NCBI GenBank assembly: GCA_027214125.1
Contig: JAPWHF010000006.1
Location: forward strand, 223,698 to 287,697
Source of the DNA: Zoogloeaceae bacterium G21618-S1
Lineage (GTDB): Bacteria > Pseudomonadota > Gammaproteobacteria > Burkholderiales > Rhodocyclaceae
Direction of reading: 5' to 3'
Length of the DNA stretch: 64,000 bases
Shown piece by piece: positions 17,433 through 27,567 of this stretch; position 1 is the first letter of the stretch, and the number at the start of each line of letters is the position of its first letter. The notes beneath the pieces are model-generated. The model worked only from the letters and a program-made list of their open reading frames with translations. It ran no database searches and had not been told where the DNA came from. The position numbers were made by a program, and so were the translations under genes.

Positions 17433-18497
17433 TCAGCGCACGACCTGGGTGAGCTCGCCGGAGAGGTAGCGGGCGGCGACCTTGTCGAGCGAGATCGGCT
17501 TGATCTTGCTGGCCTGGCCGGCGCAGCCGAAGGCCTCGAAGCGCGCTTTGACCACCCGCTTGGCGGCTTCGCGGGCGGGCTTGAGGTATTCACGGGGGTC
17601 GAACTTGGACGGGTTTTCGAACATGAACTTGCGGATCGCGCCGGTCATGGCGAGGCGGATGTCGGTGTCGATGTTGATCTTGCGCACGCCGTATTTGATG
17701 CCTTCGACGATCTCCTCGACCGGCACGCCGTAGGTCTCTTTCATGTCGCCGCCGAACTCGCGGATGATGGCCAGTAATTCTTGCGGCACCGAGCTTGATC
17801 CGTGCATCACCAGGTGGGTGTTGGGCAGGCGGGTGTGGATGGCCTTGATGCGGTCGATGGCGAGGATGTCGCCGGTGGGCTTGCGGGTGAATTTGTAGGC
17901 GCCGTGGCTGGTGCCGATGGCGATGGCCAGCGCGTCGCAGTCGGTGCGCTTGACGAAGTCGGCGGCCTGGTCGGGGTCGGTGAGCAGCTGGGAGTGGTCG
18001 AGCGTGCCTTCGGCGCCGTGGCCGTCTTCGTCGCCGGCTTCGCCGGTTTCGAGCGAGCCGAGGCAGCCCAGTTCGCCTTCGACGGTGACGCCGATGGCGT
18101 GCGACATCTCGACGACCTTGCGGGTGACTTCGACGTTGTAGTCGTAGGAGGACGGTGTTTTGCCGTCTTCGAGCAGCGAGCCGTCCATCATCACCGACGA
18201 AAAGCCGGAGCGGATGGCGCCCAGGCAGACGGCGGGCGATTGGCCGTGGTCCTGGTGCATGACGACGGGGATGTGCGGGTAGGCTTCGACGGCGGCGTCG
18301 ATCAGGTGGCGCAGGAAGGCTTCGCCGGCATATTTGCGGGCGCCGGCCGAGGCCTGCATGATCACCGGGCTGTCGAGCTCGGCGGCCGCTTCCATGATCG
18401 CCTGCACCTGTTCCAGGTTGTTGACGTTGAACGCGGGCAGACCGTAGCTGTGCTCTGCAGCGTGGTCGAGAAGCTGTCGCATGGATACGAGCGGCAT
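17433..18497 (-). CDS. fba: Class II fructose-bisphosphate aldolase
   Basis: The 354-residue product begins [19 protein letters not shown], behind a good AGGAGAC site. It cleaves fructose-1,6-bisphosphate to dihydroxyacetone phosphate and glyceraldehyde-3-phosphate, and condenses them in gluconeogenesis or the Calvin cycle. Class II motifs seen are FNVNNLEQ, the zinc-binding [19 protein letters not shown] and [10 protein letters not shown]. Length and sequence match the CbbA/Fba type (about 350 residues) common in betaproteobacteria. pyk lies nearby but bluB and the riboswitch lie between them, so they are not one operon. The 5' leader holds a GC-rich stem (18526-18546). Confidence 0.94.
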   Translation of the reverse strand: MPLVSMRQLLDHAAEHSYGLPAFNVNNLEQVQAIMEAAAELDSPVIMQASAGARKYAGEAFLRHLIDAAVEAYPHIPVVMHQDHGQSPAVCLGAIRSGFSSVMMDGSLLEDGKTPSSYDYNVEVTRKVVEMSHAIGVTVEGELGCLGSLETGEAGDEDGHGAEGTLDHSQLLTDPDQAADFVKRTDCDALAIAIGTSHGAYKFTRKPTGDILAIDRIKAIHTRLPNTHLVMHGSSSVPQELLAIIREFGGDMKETYGVPVEEIVEGIKYGVRKINIDTDIRLAMTGAIRKFMFENPSKFDPREYLKPAREAAKRVVKARFEAFGCAGQASKIKPISLDKVAARYLSGELTQVVR

Positions 18498-18595
18498 GGG
18501 TGTCTCCTGAATGGGGTCGAAGCGTGCCGGCGCACCGGGCGCCGGCAAAACGCAACTATTTTACCGTGAGTACCGCTGTTGCGGTGCGTCAGGCG

Positions 18596-19348
18596 TCACA
18601 CGGGCGGAATGCCTTGCGAGGCTTTGGCCTGGCAGGCACGGATTTCGGCGTTCAGACCATCGGCATTTTGGCCGGTGCCGCCCCAGGTGTCGAAATGCAG
18701 CAGCTCTTCGAGCGGCAATCGCGGACGCCAGCCGGCCGCTTCGAGCTCGGGCTTGTCGAAGAAGTGGCTGACCTTGCCGATGCACAGGTAGGCGACCGGC
18801 ATGATGCGCTCGGGCAGTTGCAGGATGTCGCGGATCGCCGACTGGCGGAAGATGCTCACCCAGCCGACACCAAGGCCTTCGGCACGCGCGGCCAGCCACA
18901 GGTTTTGTACGGCGCAGACCGAACTGTAGATGTCCATGGCCTTGATGTGGGTGCGGCCGATGACCACCGGGCCGGCGCGGTCGCGGTCGCAGGTGATGCA
19001 CAGGTTGATTGGCGCCTCGACGATGCCTTCGAGCCGCAGGGTTTTGTAGGTCTCGCGCTGTGCGCCTTCGAACATGTCGGCCGCTTCGGCATTGGCCTGG
19101 GTGAAGGCGTCGTGCACGCGCTGCTTGACTGCCGTGTCGCGCACCAGCACGAAGCTCCACGGCTGCATGAAGCCGACCGAGGGCGCGAAGTGCGCGGCGG
19201 TGAGAATGCGCGCCAGCATGTCGTCCGGCACCGGGTCGGGCAGGAACTGGCCGCGCACGTCGCGGCGGGCGAGGATGTTGCGGTAGATGACGGCGCGGTC
19301 GGCGTCGCTGAATTGATGAATGGTCTGATGACCTTGGGTCGCTTGCAT
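18596..19348 (-). CDS. bluB: 5,6-dimethylbenzimidazole synthase BluB
   Basis: The 250-residue product is a flavin-destructase of the nitroreductase fold that converts reduced FMN to 5,6-dimethylbenzimidazole, the lower ligand of cobalamin. Matching blocks are RRDVRGQFLPDPVPDD, APSVGFMQPWSFVLV, GPVVIGRTH, and LGVGWVSIF. The start at MQATQG has the best ribosome site (AAGGGGA, 4-5 nt away). An upstream cobalamin riboswitch on the same strand links the gene to B12 supply and strongly favours BluB over a general nitroreductase. No other cobalamin gene is in the window. Confidence 0.94.
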   Translation of the reverse strand: MQATQGHQTIHQFSDADRAVIYRNILARRDVRGQFLPDPVPDDMLARILTAAHFAPSVGFMQPWSFVLVRDTAVKQRVHDAFTQANAEAADMFEGAQRETYKTLRLEGIVEAPINLCITCDRDRAGPVVIGRTHIKAMDIYSSVCAVQNLWLAARAEGLGVGWVSIFRQSAIRDILQLPERIMPVAYLCIGKVSHFFDKPELEAAGWRPRLPLEELLHFDTWGGTGQNADGLNAEIRACQAKASQGIPPV

Positions 19349-19376
19349 GGAGTCCCCTTGATTCAAGCGCAGTGCA

Positions 19377-19600
19377 CGGCAGCCGGGCCTGGCTGCCGAT
19401 GAAAACGCACTCCGGCCGGTCTTCTGACTCGGGTTCAGCGTCTACCGCGCCTTCCCACCCGGACGGGCAGTGGCATGTTGCGGCAGACATCCCCCTCACA
19501 GCGTTGGGCACGTTGCGGATTGGGTGGCCGGGCCTGACCCGCCACTTCACCGCATTCCCGATTCTTCCGTTTCGCAACGGACACCGGAGCGCGAACTGAA
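19377..19600 (-). promoter_or_regulatory. Cobalamin (AdoCbl) riboswitch controlling bluB
   Basis: Read on the minus strand, the leader contains the conserved B12 core: a GGGAATGCGGTGAAG segment with downstream GGCGGG, the central GCCACTG element, and the B12 box GAGTCAGAAGACCGGCC (19414-19430). About 30 nt further on is a perfect 8-bp stem (CGGCAGCC 19391-19398 with GGCTGCCG 19377-19384) before the bluB ribosome site. No T-run follows that stem, so the switch more likely acts on translation initiation than by intrinsic termination. High cobalamin would repress bluB. Confidence 0.92.
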
Positions 19601-19649
19601 AACGGCCGCCAGTCTAGCAGAGCGGGCGACCGTGAATGCTGCGGTTAAA

Positions 19650-21092
<1,443 letters not shown>

Positions 21093-21285
21093 GTGGCGTC
21101 CTGTTGTTGTGATATGGGCGACGTAAACGTCCTATTCTAGCGGCTGTGCTCGCCTTGGGCACGACAGGCGTGTGACAGCGCTGAGTGAGGCGGCAAAAGG
21201 CCATTGCCGGGCGGCCATCTCCCTGGCGGGACGGCGTCCGGTGCGCGTGTCATGCTGAACTGGAAGATGGCTGATAGACGGGCAT

Positions 21286-21315
21286 GTTGACGTTAACGTC
21301 AACGTCGCCTATTGT
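21286..21315 (+). promoter_or_regulatory. Perfect 18-bp palindromic operator overlapping the -35 of the SDR promoter
   Basis: GTTGACGTTAACGTCAAC (21286-21303) is fully self-complementary. The TTGACG at 21287-21292 is a near-consensus -35, spaced 17 bp from TATTGT (21310-21315) as -10, so a bound dimer would cover the -35. The motif resembles operators reported for MerR-family LiuR regulators of branched-chain amino acid and acyl-CoA catabolism in proteobacteria; that link is inference from memory of the motif. Confidence 0.72.
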
Positions 21316-21345
21316 GTTCTGGATAATTTTCTCGAGGGCAGGGCG

Positions 21346-22113
21346 ATGGATTTGAAAGGCAGCGTATTTGTTGTGACGGGTGGCGGGTCAGGACTCGGCG
21401 CCGCGACGGCACAGATGGTGGTCGAGGCAGGCGGTAGCGTGGTGCTGGCCGATGTGAACGTCGAAGCCGGCGAGGCGCGCGCGGCCGAGCTGGGTGCCAA
21501 GGCGCGCTTCGTGAAAACCGATGTGACCGATGAGGCCAGCGCGCGAGCCGCCTTCGCCGCTGCCGCCGAAGCCTTTGGGCCGGTTACCGGTCTGGTGAAC
21601 TGTGCCGGCGTGGCGCCAGCAGAAAAAGTGGTCGGGCGCGATGGCGCGCATCGGCTCGATTCCTTCGCCAAGGTGGTGGGGATCAATCTGATTGGTACCT
21701 TCAACATGATTCGCCTGGCCGCCGACGCGATGAGCCAGAACACGCCGAATGCCGCGGGTGAGCGTGGCGTGATCGTCAGCACCGCTTCCGTGGCCGCCTT
21801 TGATGGCCAGATCGGTCAGGCGGCCTATGCGGCTTCGAAAGGTGGCGTTGTGGCGCTGACCTTGCCCGTGGCGCGCGAGCTGGCGCGCTCGGGCATTCGC
21901 GTAATGACCATCGCCCCGGGCATCATGGAAACGCCGATGCTGATGGGGATGCCGGCCGACGTGCAGGACGCACTCGGCAAAATGGTGCCTTTCCCCTCGC
22001 GTATGGGCAAGCCGTCGGAGTATGCCGCGCTGGTGCGTCATATCGCCGAGAACAGCTATCTGAATGGCGAGGTGATTCGCCTGGATGGTTCGATCCGCAT
22101 GGCGCCGAAGTAA
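21346..22113 (+). CDS. Short-chain 3-hydroxyacyl-CoA dehydrogenase (HSD17B10-like SDR)
   Basis: The 255-residue product is a classical SDR: the cofactor loop [11 protein letters not shown] (TGxxxGxG) is followed by an acidic residue at the end of beta2 (LADVN) indicating NAD preference, then [10 protein letters not shown], the catalytic Ser region [11 protein letters not shown] and YAASK (Tyr-x-x-x-Lys). The sequence, including RIMTIAPG-like [14 protein letters not shown], resembles type-2 3-hydroxyacyl-CoA / 2-methyl-3-hydroxybutyryl-CoA dehydrogenases used in isoleucine and fatty-acid breakdown. It is a single gene between a palindromic operator and a strong terminator. Confidence 0.85.
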   Translation: MDLKGSVFVVTGGGSGLGAATAQMVVEAGGSVVLADVNVEAGEARAAELGAKARFVKTDVTDEASARAAFAAAAEAFGPVTGLVNCAGVAPAEKVVGRDGAHRLDSFAKVVGINLIGTFNMIRLAADAMSQNTPNAAGERGVIVSTASVAAFDGQIGQAAYAASKGGVVALTLPVARELARSGIRVMTIAPGIMETPMLMGMPADVQDALGKMVPFPSRMGKPSEYAALVRHIAENSYLNGEVIRLDGSIRMAPK

Positions 22114-22131
22114 GTCTGTGGTGGTGTCAGA

Positions 22132-22162
22132 AAAAAACGCGACCCGGGTGGTCGCGTTTTTT
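22132..22162 (+). terminator. Rho-independent terminator after the SDR gene
   Basis: A 13-bp stem (AAAAAACGCGACC with GGTCGCGTTTTTT) over a CGGGT loop, with A- and T-runs on either side, begins 18 bp after the SDR stop. It is a textbook intrinsic terminator and could work in both directions. Confidence 0.93.
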
Positions 22163-22252
22163 ATGGGCTGGCTGTTTGGGGCACCCGCGCAAGTGTGATA
22201 CAAGGCGTCGGTTGGTGCGGCGCAATGTGCACCGGGTTTTTCATCGAGGTTT

Positions 22253-24721
22253 ATGGTGTCTGATCGATCCGACGCGGCGGTTGACGACGGTAGCGAGTGC
22301 TACCACTGCGGACTGCCTGCGACCGATGGGGTTTGTTACGACGTAGTGATTGGTGGCGAACGTCGCCACATGTGCTGCGCGGGCTGTCAAGCGGTGGCGC
22401 AGGCGATCGTGGACACCGGCTTGACCGACTATTACCGCCATCGGGATGCCTTGCCCGAGTCGCGCAAGGAAGCCTTGCCCGAAGCGCTCGGCGAGCTCGG
22501 TCTGTTTGATCATCCCGATTTCCAGAAGTCCTTTGTCCGCCCCCTCGGCGAGCACAGCCGCGAGGCCTCGCTCTTGCTCGAAGGCATCACTTGCGCCGCC
22601 TGTGTGTGGCTGAACGAGCAGCATGTGGCACGGCTGCCGGGCGTTGAAGCGATCGAGATCAACTACGCGACCCGGCGTGCCCGCGTCCGCTGGGACGCCG
22701 AGCGGGTCAAGCTGTCAGACATTCTCGGCGCCATTCAGGCCATTGGCTATCGCGCCTACCCCTACGACGAAGCCCGTTCGGAGGAGATCGCCCGGCGCGA
22801 GCGCCGCAGCGCCTTGTGGCGTCTGTTTGTGGCCGGTTTCGGGATGATGCAGGTCATGATGTACGCCATCCCGGCCTATGTGGCGGGTGAGGGTGACATC
22901 ACCGCCGACATCGACCAGCTCTTGCGCTGGGCCAGTCTGGTGTTGACCGTGCCGGTGGTGCTGTATTCGGCCGCGCCCTTTTTTCAGCGGGCCTGGCGCG
23001 ATGTGCGTCTGATGCGACTCGGCATGGATGTGCCAGTGGCGCTGGGGGTCGGCAGCGCGTTTGCGGCCAGTTGTTACGCCACGGTGATCGCCTCGGGCGA
23101 GGTGTATTTCGACTCGGTCGCGATGTTCGTGTTTTTCCTGTTGTGTGGCCGCTATCTCGAAATGATCGCGCGGCAGAAGGCGGTGCGCGGGGTCGAGGCC
23201 TTGGGCAAGGTCTTGCCCGCGTTTGCCGAGCGCGTGCTGCCCGATGGCAGCGATGAGCGCGTACCCGTATCGACGCTGGTGCCTGGTGATCGCGTCCGGG
23301 TCAAGCCCGGTGAGGCGATTGCCGCCGACGGTCGGGTGGTCGACGGCGAAAGCGCCGCGGACGAATCCTTGCTGACCGGTGAGAGCCGACCGGTGCCCAA
23401 AGGGGTGGGCGCCGTGGTGACCGGCGGAAGTGTGAACATCAGCAGTCCGGTGGTGATCGAGGTCGAGCAGGTCGGCGACGCTACGCGCCTGGCTGCCATT
23501 TTGCGATTGATGGAGCGTGCTGCTACCGAGAAGCCCCAATTGGTGCGTCACGCCGACCGGATCGCGGGCTATTTCATCGCCGCGCTGATCGTGCTGGCGG
23601 TATCGGCCGGTATCGGCTGGTATCTGGTGGATGCCGATCGGGCGCTGTGGGTGTTTGTGTCGGTGCTGGTGGTGAGTTGCCCCTGCGCCCTGTCGCTGGC
23701 CACGCCGGCGGCGCTCACGGTGGCGTCGGACGCGCTGGCCCGGTGCGGCGTGCTGGTCACCCGCGGCCACGCGATAGAAGCCTTGGCGAGTGCAGACACC
23801 ATCATGTTCGACAAGACTGGAACGCTGACCGAAGGCTCGGTGCGTCTGGCCGACATGCGTGCCGCCGAAGGAATTGATCGACAGATTGCGCTGTCCATCG
23901 CCGCCGCGCTCGAGCAGGGCTCGGAGCATGCCATAGCGTCCGGTGTGCGGGCGGCCTCAAAGGGGGTACGCAAGCAGGCCATGGCTGTCATGGCGCAGAC
24001 CGGGCGCGGTGTCGAAGGTGTCGTTGATGGGGCGCGCTACCGCATCGGTCGTGAGGATTTTGTCGAAGAACTGGTGGGGTCACCGTTGCCCGTTGCGCTT
24101 CGTCCAGTGCCGGGGGACACCCGGACGCCAGTGTTTTTGGGCGGCGACACAGGCTGGCTGGCGATCTTGTTGCTGGAGGACGAGACCCGACCCCATGCGC
24201 GCGAGGCGCTGCAGTGGATGGCGTCTCACGGTCTGGCCTTAGGCATCCTGAGCGGCGATGCGCCGCAGACGGTCAAGGCCTTTGCTGAAAAGCTTGGCGT
24301 GGCGAATGCCGCAGGCGGGCTCTCGCCGCAGGACAAGCATGCGGCCATCGAGGCGCTTCAGGCGCAGGGGCATGTGGTGGCGATGGTCGGAGATGGCGTC
24401 AATGACGCACCGGTGCTCGCCAAGGCTCATGTGTCGATAGCGATGGGCGAGGGCACTGAACTGGCCCGCACCCACGCCGACATCGTGCTTCTGGGCGGCC
24501 AGATGATGGCGCTCACCGAGGGCATCGTACTGGCGCGGCGGACGCTGAAGATTATTCGGCAAAATCTGTATTGGTCATTCGGCTACAATTTTTTGGCCAT
24601 TCCGCTGGCCGTTGCCGGGTGGGTTACGCCTTGGATGGCCGGTATCGGCATGTCTGCCAGCTCCCTTTTTGTTGTGCTCAATGCGTTGCGCTTGCAGCGT
24701 GGGCGATCGGCGCGTGAGTGA
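22253..24721 (+). CDS. ccoI: Cu(I)-translocating P1B-type ATPase for cbb3 oxidase assembly (CcoI/FixI)
   Basis: The 822-residue product has an N-terminal cysteine-rich metal-binding region (CYHCGLP, then CCAGCQAV) characteristic of CcoI/FixI, an HMA domain with GITCAAC, eight TM helices, the CPC copper site in TM6 (476-478), phosphorylation motif DKTGTLTEG (Asp520) and hinge motif GDGVNDAP. It delivers copper for the CuB centre of cbb3 oxidase rather than for bulk detoxification, as its location with ccoS and ccoN shows. The 3' end overlaps the downstream region (GTGA) at ccoS, suggesting coupling. Here ccoI precedes ccoNOQP, whereas many genomes have it after ccoGH. Confidence 0.94.
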   Translation: MVSDRSDAAVDDGSECYHCGLPATDGVCYDVVIGGERRHMCCAGCQAVAQAIVDTGLTDYYRHRDALPESRKEALPEALGELGLFDHPDFQKSFVRPLGEHSREASLLLEGITCAACVWLNEQHVARLPGVEAIEINYATRRARVRWDAERVKLSDILGAIQAIGYRAYPYDEARSEEIARRERRSALWRLFVAGFGMMQVMMYAIPAYVAGEGDITADIDQLLRWASLVLTVPVVLYSAAPFFQRAWRDVRLMRLGMDVPVALGVGSAFAASCYATVIASGEVYFDSVAMFVFFLLCGRYLEMIARQKAVRGVEALGKVLPAFAERVLPDGSDERVPVSTLVPGDRVRVKPGEAIAADGRVVDGESAADESLLTGESRPVPKGVGAVVTGGSVNISSPVVIEVEQVGDATRLAAILRLMERAATEKPQLVRHADRIAGYFIAALIVLAVSAGIGWYLVDADRALWVFVSVLVVSCPCALSLATPAALTVASDALARCGVLVTRGHAIEALASADTIMFDKTGTLTEGSVRLADMRAAEGIDRQIALSIAAALEQGSEHAIASGVRAASKGVRKQAMAVMAQTGRGVEGVVDGARYRIGREDFVEELVGSPLPVALRPVPGDTRTPVFLGGDTGWLAILLLEDETRPHAREALQWMASHGLALGILSGDAPQTVKAFAEKLGVANAAGGLSPQDKHAAIEALQAQGHVVAMVGDGVNDAPVLAKAHVSIAMGEGTELARTHADIVLLGGQMMALTEGIVLARRTLKIIRQNLYWSFGYNFLAIPLAVAGWVTPWMAGIGMSASSLFVVLNALRLQRGRSARE

Positions 24722-24723
24722 CC

Positions 24724-24939
24724 ATGGATAGTCTGTACCTGCTGATTCCGCTTTCAGTCTTGCTGGTCTTTGTGATCGGACTGCTGTTTTGGTGGTCGGT
24801 GCGATCGGGACAGTTCGACGACCTCGAGGGGCCGGCCTATCGACTGATGATGGATGACGACCGTCCGCCGTCGGAGACGAAAGCCAGTGATTCCACGGCA
24901 GATGCGGCTGCTGAACCAGATCGCCGAGACGGAGACTGA
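24724..24939 (+). CDS. ccoS: cbb3 oxidase maturation protein CcoS
   Basis: The 71-residue product begins MDSLYLLIPLSVLLVFVIG, the near-invariant single TM of CcoS, followed by FWWSVRSGQFDDLEGPAYR, the family signature, and a disordered acidic tail. CcoS is required for cofactor insertion into cbb3 oxidase. A GTG two codons upstream, overlapping the ccoI stop, is an alternative start; the ATG was chosen from family resemblance. Confidence 0.93.
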   Translation: MDSLYLLIPLSVLLVFVIGLLFWWSVRSGQFDDLEGPAYRLMMDDDRPPSETKASDSTADAAAEPDRRDGD

Positions 24940-24967
24940 CCGCCTTGCGGCGCTCAATTTTTTCAGA

Positions 24968-24981
24968 TTGATCCATGTCAA
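24968..24981 (+). promoter_or_regulatory. Fnr box with class II geometry upstream of a putative small RNA
   Basis: TTGATCCATGTCAA has both Fnr half-sites (TTGAT-N4-GTCAA). Its centre (24974.5) is about 41 bp upstream of the start expected from the -10-like CATACT at 25003-25008. The site is inside the ccoS-ccoN gap, but a strong terminator at 25093-25120 separates it from ccoN. Confidence 0.8.
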
Positions 24982-25014
24982 CGCCCCTGTTTTTCGTAAA
25001 GTCATACTACGCAC

Positions 25015-25120
25015 ATGGGTATTGGCATGGGCCGCGCCAAGACGGTGCCGAAATGCCAGTCAAACGGTTTCAAGTCTCTCTGTTGGGGTTGGGGGTGCGT
25101 GCAAACGCACCCTTTTTTTT
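25015..25120 (+). ncRNA. Putative Fnr-activated small RNA, about 105 nt
   Basis: An Fnr box at the class II distance, a -10-like hexamer and, about 105 bp downstream, a perfect intrinsic terminator with eight Ts define a short transcription unit in the ccoS-ccoN gap. No good ribosome site is present; an in-frame ATG near 25014 opens a frame that runs through the terminator stem and T-run, which argues against a coding function. E. coli FnrS and Pseudomonas PhrS are known examples of Fnr/Anr-activated sRNAs; homology to either is not claimed. Ends are estimates. Confidence 0.6.
25093..25120 (+). terminator. Strong rho-independent terminator between ccoS and ccoN
   Basis: GGGTGCGT (25093-25100) and ACGCACCC (25105-25112) form an 8-bp stem over a GCAA tetraloop, followed directly by eight Ts (25113-25120). 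It would end transcription from ccoIS and from the putative sRNA promoter, so ccoN needs its own promoter. Confidence 0.93.
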
Positions 25121-25187
25121 GTGCCTCGTATACCCTTAACCCCCGTTGCGTCAAGGCTTTGCGCGCATCTTGCAGTGCAATACAATA

Positions 25188-25228
25188 TTGACCTGTATCA
25201 AAAGCTCATCCCGGTCTAAGCGTATTCT
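25188..25228 (+). promoter_or_regulatory. Fnr-dependent promoter of ccoNOQP
   Basis: TTGACCTGTATCAA (25188-25201) is a good Fnr box (TTGAC-N4-ATCAA). TATTCT (25223-25228) is positioned so that the start falls near 25235, placing the box at about -41, the class II activator position. Micro-oxic Fnr activation of cbb3 oxidase is well established in related bacteria. Confidence 0.87.
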
Positions 25229-25302
25229 TCGTCCGGTGCATATTAGGCTGCCATGCCAATATGCAGGGGGGTTCCAGGTTTTAATTCTAAGAGGTGACTC
25301 AC

Positions 25303-26727
25303 ATGCAATCGCAAGCGACTTACAACTACAAAGTCGTGCGCCAGTTCGCCATCATGACGGTGGTGTGGGGGATTGTGGGCATGCTGGTCGGCGTGATCGT
25401 CGCAGCACAGCTCGTATGGCCCGAACTGAACTTCGCCGAGTGGTTCCACTTTGGTCGGCTGCGCCCGCTACACACTAACGCCGTGATTTTCGCTTTTGGC
25501 GGCTGTGCGCTGTTTGCAACGTCTTACTATGTGGTGCAGCGCACGAACCATGTGCCCTTGTTTGCACCCAAGTTGGCGTCATTTACGTTCTGGGGATGGC
25601 AACTCGTCATCTTGCTCGCCGCGATTACCTTGCCGCTGGGGATTACCACCAGCAAGGAATACGCCGAGCTCGAGTGGCCGATTGACCTGTTGATTGCGGT
25701 GGTGTGGGTGTCCTACGCGATCGTCTTCTTTGGCACGATTGCCAAACGCAAGACATCTCACATTTATGTGGCCAACTGGTTCTACGGTGCGTTCATTCTG
25801 GCGGTGGCGTTATTGCACATCGTCAATAGCGCAGCGATTCCGGTCAGCTTGACCAAGTCCTACTCCGCCTATGCGGGCGTGCAGGACGCGATGATCCAGT
25901 GGTGGTACGGACACAACGCGGTGGGCTTCTTCCTGACCGCCGGCTTCCTGGGCATGATGTACTACTTTGTGCCGAAGCAGGCCGACCGTCCGGTCTATTC
26001 CTATCGCCTGTCGGTGGTGCACTTCTGGGCGCTGATCTTCACCTACATGTGGGCAGGCCCTCACCATCTGCACTACACGGCATTGCCGGACTGGACCCAG
26101 TCCGTGGGCATGGTCTTTTCGCTGATTCTGCTGGCACCGTCCTGGGGTGGCATGATCAACGGCATCATGACCTTGTCGGGCGCCTGGCATAAGCTGCGTA
26201 CCGATCCGATTCTCAAGTTCCTGATCACCTCGCTGTCTTTCTACGGCATGTCGACCTTCGAAGGTCCGATGATGTCGGTGAAGACCGTGAATGCGCTGTC
26301 GCACTACACCGACTGGACCGTCGGCCATGTGCACTCCGGTGCGCTGGGCTGGGTGGCCATGGTGTCGATTGGTGCGATGTACTACCTGCTGCCGCGCATG
26401 TACGGCAAAACCGAGATGTATTCGACGAAGCTGATCACCACCCACTTCTGGATCGCGACCATTGGCGTCGTGCTGTACATCGCCTCGATGTGGATTGCCG
26501 GTGTGATGCAGGGTCTGATGTGGCGTGCCACCAACCCGGATGGCACATTGACCTACTCCTTCGTTGAGTCGGTGAAGGCCAGCTATCCGTTCTGGTCGAT
26601 CCGTCTGCTCGGTGGTGTGCTCTTCCTCAGCGGCATGCTTCTCATGTTCTACAACATGATGAAGACGATCGCTGGTCAGAAAGCCTATAGCGCACCAGTG
26701 GTCGCGCCTCAGGCCGCACACGCCTAA
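25303..26727 (+). CDS. ccoN: cbb3-type cytochrome c oxidase subunit I, CcoN
   Basis: The 474-residue, about 12-TM product is the catalytic subunit carrying low-spin haem b and the haem b3-CuB centre. Visible histidines include LHTNAVIF (low-spin haem), [10 protein letters not shown] (CuB region with the cbb3-type tyrosine elsewhere), AGPHHLHYT (two CuB histidines) and HVHSGALGW (haem b3 and b). It reduces O2 with high affinity at the inner membrane. ATG 25303 is favoured by the AAGAGGTG ribosome site; an upstream in-frame GTG overlaps that site. Confidence 0.97.
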   Translation: MQSQATYNYKVVRQFAIMTVVWGIVGMLVGVIVAAQLVWPELNFAEWFHFGRLRPLHTNAVIFAFGGCALFATSYYVVQRTNHVPLFAPKLASFTFWGWQLVILLAAITLPLGITTSKEYAELEWPIDLLIAVVWVSYAIVFFGTIAKRKTSHIYVANWFYGAFILAVALLHIVNSAAIPVSLTKSYSAYAGVQDAMIQWWYGHNAVGFFLTAGFLGMMYYFVPKQADRPVYSYRLSVVHFWALIFTYMWAGPHHLHYTALPDWTQSVGMVFSLILLAPSWGGMINGIMTLSGAWHKLRTDPILKFLITSLSFYGMSTFEGPMMSVKTVNALSHYTDWTVGHVHSGALGWVAMVSIGAMYYLLPRMYGKTEMYSTKLITTHFWIATIGVVLYIASMWIAGVMQGLMWRATNPDGTLTYSFVESVKASYPFWSIRLLGGVLFLSGMLLMFYNMMKTIAGQKAYSAPVVAPQAAHA

Positions 26728-26742
26728 TCCGGAGAGACGAAA

Positions 26743-27363
26743 ATGGCTCAATCGAAGCATGATTTTATCGAGCGCAGCGTCGGTTGGATGATCGTCCTGA
26801 CGCTGCTGGTGATCAGTATTGGTGGTCTGGTTGAAATCGTTCCGCTGTTCTTCCAGAAATCGACGACGACGCCGACCAACGAAATAGTCAAACCCTACGA
26901 TCCGGTGAGGCTGGTCGGGCGGGACGTGTATATCCGCGAAGGTTGTTACAACTGCCATTCGCAGATGATTCGCCCTTTCCGCGCTGAAACCGAGCGGTAT
27001 GGCCACTACTCGGTTGCCGGTGAGTTCGTTTATGACCATCCCTTCCAGTGGGGGTCCAAGCGTACCGGGCCGGATCTGGCTCGTGTCGGCGGTCGTTATT
27101 CGGACGAATGGCATCGCATTCATCTGAACAACCCGCGCGACGTGGTGCCCGAGTCGAACATGCCGGCTTTTCCATGGCTGGAGCGTCCGGCCTCGGTGAG
27201 CGACATCGAAGACAAGATGCGCGCGTTGAACAAGGTTGGCCTGCACAAGTATTCGGACGAGGAGATTGCCGGCGCCAAGGCGGCCCTCGAGGGCAAGACC
27301 GAGATGGATGCCGTGATCGCGTACCTTCAGGGTATGGGTCTCGCGCTTCAGAACGTGCAGTGA
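26743..27363 (+). CDS. ccoO: cbb3-type cytochrome c oxidase subunit II, CcoO
   Basis: The 206-residue mono-haem cytochrome c subunit has one N-terminal TM anchor (about 13-33) and a periplasmic domain. CYNCH (residues 68-72) in [15 protein letters not shown] is the haem c site and SNMPAFPWL supplies the axial methionine. It passes electrons from CcoP to CcoN. It follows ccoN by 15 bp with an AGAGACG ribosome site. Confidence 0.97.
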   Translation: MAQSKHDFIERSVGWMIVLTLLVISIGGLVEIVPLFFQKSTTTPTNEIVKPYDPVRLVGRDVYIREGCYNCHSQMIRPFRAETERYGHYSVAGEFVYDHPFQWGSKRTGPDLARVGGRYSDEWHRIHLNNPRDVVPESNMPAFPWLERPASVSDIEDKMRALNKVGLHKYSDEEIAGAKAALEGKTEMDAVIAYLQGMGLALQNVQ

Positions 27364-27380
27364 CAGGGTGAGGTGGCGTC

Positions 27381-27563
27381 GTGGAGCTCAATGATCTGCG
27401 TTCAATCCTGACGGTGCTGGGTTTGGTGTGTTTCCTGGGAATTTGTTTCTGGGCGTACAGCAAGTCGGCAAAGCAGGGGTTTGACGAAGCGGCGCAACTG
27501 CCCTTCACCGATGACGATCTGCCGGTCCGGAAAGATCCGGGCCAGCAACGGAAGGAAGGATAA
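27381..27563 (+). CDS. ccoQ: cbb3 oxidase small subunit CcoQ
   Basis: The 60-residue product has one TM helix (about 9-26) and a polar tail ending in DDDLPVRKD, a common CcoQ feature. CcoQ stabilises the assembled CcoNOP complex. The start is a GTG with a moderate AGGTGG site. It lies 17 bp after ccoO and 4 bp before ccoP, the canonical N-O-Q-P order. Confidence 0.9.
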   Translation: MELNDLRSILTVLGLVCFLGICFWAYSKSAKQGFDEAAQLPFTDDDLPVRKDPGQQRKEG

Positions 27564-27567
27564 GAAA

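Noticed and set aside
25014-25139. Small ORF in the ccoS-ccoN gap (starts MGIGMGRAK)
   Set aside because: No ribosome site, and it reads through the terminator stem and T-run; a non-coding RNA fits better.
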